In this document: positions 7,401 to 9,532 of the stretch, piece after piece
Layout: each line of letters opens with the position of its first letter
Position numbering within the stretch: the stretch's first letter is position 1
Source: Lutibacter sp.
GTDB lineage: Bacteria > Bacteroidota > Bacteroidia > Flavobacteriales > Flavobacteriaceae
Direction of reading: 5' to 3'
DNA length: 9,532 nucleotides
NCBI GenBank assembly: GCA_003516285.1
Contig: DPCK01000011.1
Span: 1 to 9,532, forward strand
The notes under the pieces: model-generated
The model's input: only the letters and a program-made list of their open reading frames with translations
Databases searched by the model: none
Told to the model about the DNA's origin: nothing
Translations under genes and position numbers: made by a program

Positions 7401-7922
7401 TTAGATAAAATTTCGGACTTCGTCATTAATAAAAGCCAAAGCAGTTGTTGAGGGTGCCGAACTATTTAAGATTCTTTTAATAATGGCTTCCCTTAATTCT
7501 TGAGCGGTGGTTACCGTTTTATCTTCCGCTGTTTTTTGGATGATAAGGATTGTGGCATTTTTGGCGGCCAAAATAACACTCCAACATTGATCTGAAATGT
7601 AGATTTGCTGGGCAAGGTTATGTTCAAATTCTTGTTCAATAGTGTTGATTAAACTTTGCGAATAAGCATTGATGTCATTATTTACAGAAGTAATTCTCAA
7701 AACCAATTTTGAAGGATTTATGCGTTCTAAAAATAAAGCCATTCTTTCATAAGCTTGAAGCCTGATTGGCAATGACTGTTTTTGATTTTCCCTTAATAGT
7801 GATAATCTGAGTTTTCTTTCTTCATTTTTGGTATGAGCAAGAAAAAAATAATAAGCGACAGCACCAGTAACAATAGAAGGAATTGTATAGCTAAACAATT
7901 CCAAAATTTTATCGTATTCCAT
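7401..7922 (-). CDS. Small membrane-anchored DUF7935-like protein
   Basis: A 173-residue protein of unknown function, similar in pattern to hypothetical proteins I recall from Flavobacteriaceae (DUF7935 type; family from memory). From the chosen start (MEYDKILELF) there is one membrane segment at about residues 9-29 (IPSIVTGAVAYYFFLA). A basic stretch follows (HTKNEERKLRLSLLRENQ), then a mostly helical soluble domain with LPIRLQAYERMALFLERINP, TIEQEFEHNLAQQIYISDQCWSVI and AAKNATILIIQK. The positive-inside pattern suggests the soluble part is cytoplasmic. The frame is open back to an ATG at 7970, but ATG 7922 is preferred: a TAAATTTG element at 7948-7941 would start transcription downstream of 7970, and the 16 extra residues look unlike a protein N-terminus. 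The gene lies 33 bp upstream of the glycoside hydrolase gene and probably shares its mRNA. No catalytic motif is visible. Confidence 0.75.
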   Translation of the reverse strand: MEYDKILELFSYTIPSIVTGAVAYYFFLAHTKNEERKLRLSLLRENQKQSLPIRLQAYERMALFLERINPSKLVLRITSVNNDINAYSQSLINTIEQEFEHNLAQQIYISDQCWSVILAAKNATILIIQKTAEDKTVTTAQELREAIIKRILNSSAPSTTALAFINDEVRNFI

Positions 7923-7940
7923 AATTTTATAAATATATGC

Positions 7941-7948
7941 CAAATTTA
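7941..7948 (-). promoter_or_regulatory. Likely -7 element for the small membrane-protein / hydrolase unit
   Basis: The reverse strand reads TAAATTTG, a perfect match to TAnnTTTG, 19 nt before the ATG at 7922. The predicted transcript start is near 7936. No exact TTG lies 17-23 bp upstream, only a TTA-like stretch near 7973-7969, so the -33 half is poor. A weak -33 next to an upstream palindrome (7977-7994) would fit activator-dependent transcription. Confidence 0.5.
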
Positions 7949-7976
7949 TTGGATGTATTTCTAAAATCATAACTTT

Positions 7977-7994
7977 TACTGATAAATGTCAGTA
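7977..7994. promoter_or_regulatory. Inverted repeat TACTGA-N6-TCAGTA, candidate operator
   Basis: TACTGA (7977-7982) and TCAGTA (7989-7994) are perfect inverted repeats around TAAATG. The inner TGA-N6-TCA geometry resembles a Crp/Fnr-family box. Its centre lies about 50 bp upstream of the predicted transcript start of the minus-strand small membrane-protein gene, a position suited to an activator. It is also about 140 bp upstream of the porin ATG on the other strand. The regulator is unknown. Confidence 0.5.
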
Positions 7995-8057
7995 TATTTA
8001 CTTTGTGTACGTTATAATTTTACAGAATATTAGTATGTAAATATCTGTAAATCAATA

Positions 8058-8073
8058 TGTAACAAATGTTACA
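8058..8073. promoter_or_regulatory. Inverted repeat TGTAACA-AA-TGTTACA, candidate operator of the porin gene
   Basis: TGTAACA (8058-8064) and TGTTACA (8067-8073) form a perfect 7-2-7 palindrome, 55-70 nt upstream of the FadL-type porin ATG at 8128. It lies in DNA with no T-run after it, so it is not a terminator; its size and symmetry fit a dimeric repressor such as a TetR- or GntR-type protein. No clear TAnnTTTG promoter was found for the porin, so the position relative to the transcript start is not known. Confidence 0.5.
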
Positions 8074-8127
8074 CAAAAAAGTAACGGCTGTTTCATTAAA
8101 AAAGAACATTAAATTAAAATCAAAATT

Positions 8128-9468
8128 ATGCAAAATTTATTAAGATTGGCATTCGTGCTTTTGACAACTTCAATTTTTGCCCAAGCAGGGCATATTATGC
8201 AGGGCGTTGGTTCTGTAAACATGTCAATGGGTGGCGCTGCAACAGCACAACCATTAGATATTAGTGGTGCATTGCAATGGAATCCTGCAGCAATTTCTGT
8301 ATTTGACAGCAAAATAATAAACTTTGACATTGGTGCTTTCTTTTCATCGCCTGAATTAAGTTCTAGCTTACCGGCTGGAATGATGGGCCCAGGTTCTCCT
8401 GCAGTATCAGGTGTAACAAAAGATGACAGAGGTGTTTCACCTATGCCAGCTTTGGCTATGGTGTGGGGAAAAGAAGGAAGCAAACATACATTTGGTGTTT
8501 CTGCTTTTGGTATTAGTGGTTTTGGGGTAACTTTTCCTGAAGAAGCGAATAACCCTATGAGTCCTAGTTTTAATCCTACAGTAAATTCTAATCCTATTAA
8601 TTATCCCCAACAAGCAGGTGGATTTGGACATATTGAATCAGACTATATGTTATTGCAAATAGGAATTGCCTGGGCTTATGAACTAACCAATGAATTGTCC
8701 ATTGGTGTTCAGCCAACAGTTAATTATGCAGCATTGGAATTGGCGCCAAACCCAACAGCAAACCCAAACCAATCAGGTTATCCAGTAAGTGATAAAGCTT
8801 CAGCGATAGGTTACGGCGCACAATTCGGTTTGTTTTACAATTCTCCAAGCGGATTTAAAGCGGGTGCTTCATACAAAACAACACAAAAATTTGAAGATTT
8901 AGAATTCGAAAACACCTATTTAAATAATTCGACTTCAGCGAATGCTTTCAATATGGATTACCCAGCAATTTTATCTTTTGGTTTGGGTTATTCTACCGGA
9001 GATGTTGATTTGGCCGTTGACTATAGATATGTGGATTATGAAAATACCAACGGTTTTTCAGAAAAAGGTTGGAATCCAACAGGTTCAGTAAAAGGTTTTG
9101 GGTGGAAAAACATCAACATTCTTTCTGTTGGTCTACAATATAAAGGATTTGAAAAATTTCCTTTAAGAGTTGGTTATACGTATAGCAGCAATCCAATCGA
9201 CAGTGAATTGGCATTTTTCTCAATTCCTGCAACTGCAGTGATTGAAAATGCTTTCCAATTTGGATTCAGTCACCCTTTCAACGATAACTTCACAATAAAC
9301 GGCGTATATCATTATGGCACTAGTGGAGATAAAACTGAAGGTGAAATGTTAAACCCAATGATGGCATCTGCATCAAATCCTTATGGCGCAGTACCGGGAA
9401 CAAAAGTTGGATATGAAATGACCACAAGTATGGTTATGTTAGGCCTTACTTATACTTTCAGTAAATAA
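8128..9468 (+). CDS. FadL/OmpP1/TodX-family outer membrane transport protein
   Basis: A 446-residue outer membrane beta-barrel of the FadL family (COG2067), whose members let long-chain fatty acids and other hydrophobic compounds pass the outer membrane. Residues 1 to about 18 form a signal peptide (LLRLAFVLLTTSIFA) cleaved before QAGH. The mature N-terminus carries the family's hatch region, GVGSVNMSMGGAATA, and the NPA motif at residues 52-54 (WNPAAIS). The rest alternates amphipathic strands rich in G, Y and F, such as FGVSAFGISGFGVTF, IGYGAQFGLFYN, FKAGASYKTTQKF, LRVGYTYSSNPI and FNDNFTINGVYHYG. It ends with the barrel-closing strand MVMLGLTYTFSK. A proline- and asparagine-rich insert at about 140-165 is probably an extracellular loop. 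The ATG follows an A-rich leader without a Shine-Dalgarno sequence, typical of well-expressed genes here. A perfect palindrome 55 nt upstream suggests operator control. The substrate cannot be read from the sequence. Confidence 0.93.
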   Translation: MQNLLRLAFVLLTTSIFAQAGHIMQGVGSVNMSMGGAATAQPLDISGALQWNPAAISVFDSKIINFDIGAFFSSPELSSSLPAGMMGPGSPAVSGVTKDDRGVSPMPALAMVWGKEGSKHTFGVSAFGISGFGVTFPEEANNPMSPSFNPTVNSNPINYPQQAGGFGHIESDYMLLQIGIAWAYELTNELSIGVQPTVNYAALELAPNPTANPNQSGYPVSDKASAIGYGAQFGLFYNSPSGFKAGASYKTTQKFEDLEFENTYLNNSTSANAFNMDYPAILSFGLGYSTGDVDLAVDYRYVDYENTNGFSEKGWNPTGSVKGFGWKNINILSVGLQYKGFEKFPLRVGYTYSSNPIDSELAFFSIPATAVIENAFQFGFSHPFNDNFTINGVYHYGTSGDKTEGEMLNPMMASASNPYGAVPGTKVGYEMTTSMVMLGLTYTFSK

Positions 9469-9491
9469 ATTATTGGTTAATTTGTTTAAAA

Positions 9492-9532
9492 GAGGCTGTC
9501 CTGAAAAGGAGGCCACTGAAAAAGTCATTTTT
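9492..9532. other. Terminator-like or insertion-sequence-end-like sequence at the window edge
   Basis: Starting 24 nt after the porin stop is GAGGCTGTCC (9492-9501), then an imperfect hairpin in which GGC/GCC and TCCT/AGGA pair with a mismatch between them, then ACTGAAAAAGT (a small ACT/AGT inverted repeat) and a T-run at the edge. It may be the porin's terminator. The words GAGGCTGTCC and ACTGAAAAAGTCA also resemble, from memory, inverted-repeat ends of Bacteroidota insertion sequences of the IS1182 type. The window ends before this can be settled. Confidence 0.3.

Noticed and set aside
7999..8005. TACTTTG as a plus-strand -7 element for the porin
   Set aside because: The spacer inside the box is one base instead of two, and no TTG lies 17-23 bp upstream, so I could not support it as a promoter.
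8013..8018. TATAAT upstream of the porin gene, resembling an E. coli -10 box
   Set aside because: Bacteroidota housekeeping sigma factors use TAnnTTTG rather than TATAAT, and there is no TTGACA at the right distance. Such words are frequent in AT-rich DNA.
8109..8483. Minus-strand open frame of 124 codons over the start of the porin gene
   Set aside because: Antisense shadow of the signal peptide and hatch region; proline- and alanine-rich composition is an artefact of the reverse frame.

Overview
The window is AT-rich DNA that looks like the chromosome of a member of the Bacteroidota, most likely the Flavobacteriaceae. Three signs point there: genes start without Shine-Dalgarno sequences behind A/T-rich leaders; several intergenic regions carry the Bacteroidota promoter pattern TTG-N17-23-TAnnTTTG; and the gene set fits (a YtxJ-type bacilliredoxin-like protein, a DUF7935-like membrane-anchored protein, a FadL/OmpP1-type porin, Bacteroidota-style GlyA and fumarylacetoacetase). 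No rRNA, tRNA, CRISPR array or complete mobile element is visible. No gap between genes exceeds about 205 bases, so there is no long empty stretch.

Layout from left to right. (1) 1-1184, minus: the N-terminal 394 codons of the disaggregase ClpB, cut by the window edge. (2) 1352-1741, plus: a YtxJ-like thioredoxin-fold protein, divergent from clpB and with its own promoter. (3) 1764-1806: a bidirectional terminator between two convergent genes. (4) 1896-3191, minus: fumarylacetoacetase, the last step of tyrosine breakdown. (5) 3226-3273: two overlapping divergent promoters. (6) 3304-4578, plus: glyA, serine hydroxymethyltransferase, followed by terminator hairpins. (7) 4758-7367, minus: a large secreted multidomain clan GH-A (GH5-like) glycoside hydrolase. 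(8) 7401-7922, minus: a small protein with one membrane segment, 33 bp upstream of the hydrolase gene and probably co-transcribed with it. (9) 7923-8127: an intergenic region with two clean palindromes. (10) 8128-9468, plus: a FadL/OmpP1/TodX-type outer membrane protein. (11) 9492-9532: a possible terminator or the edge of an insertion sequence.

Most of the window is conserved housekeeping content: proteostasis, thiol redox, one-carbon metabolism and tyrosine catabolism. The genes do not form one pathway. The least understood parts are the orphan multidomain glycosidase with its small membrane-anchored partner, and the palindrome-bearing control region between that pair and the FadL-type porin. 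I found no convincing evidence of a wholly new system; the findings below are local observations of modest interest.
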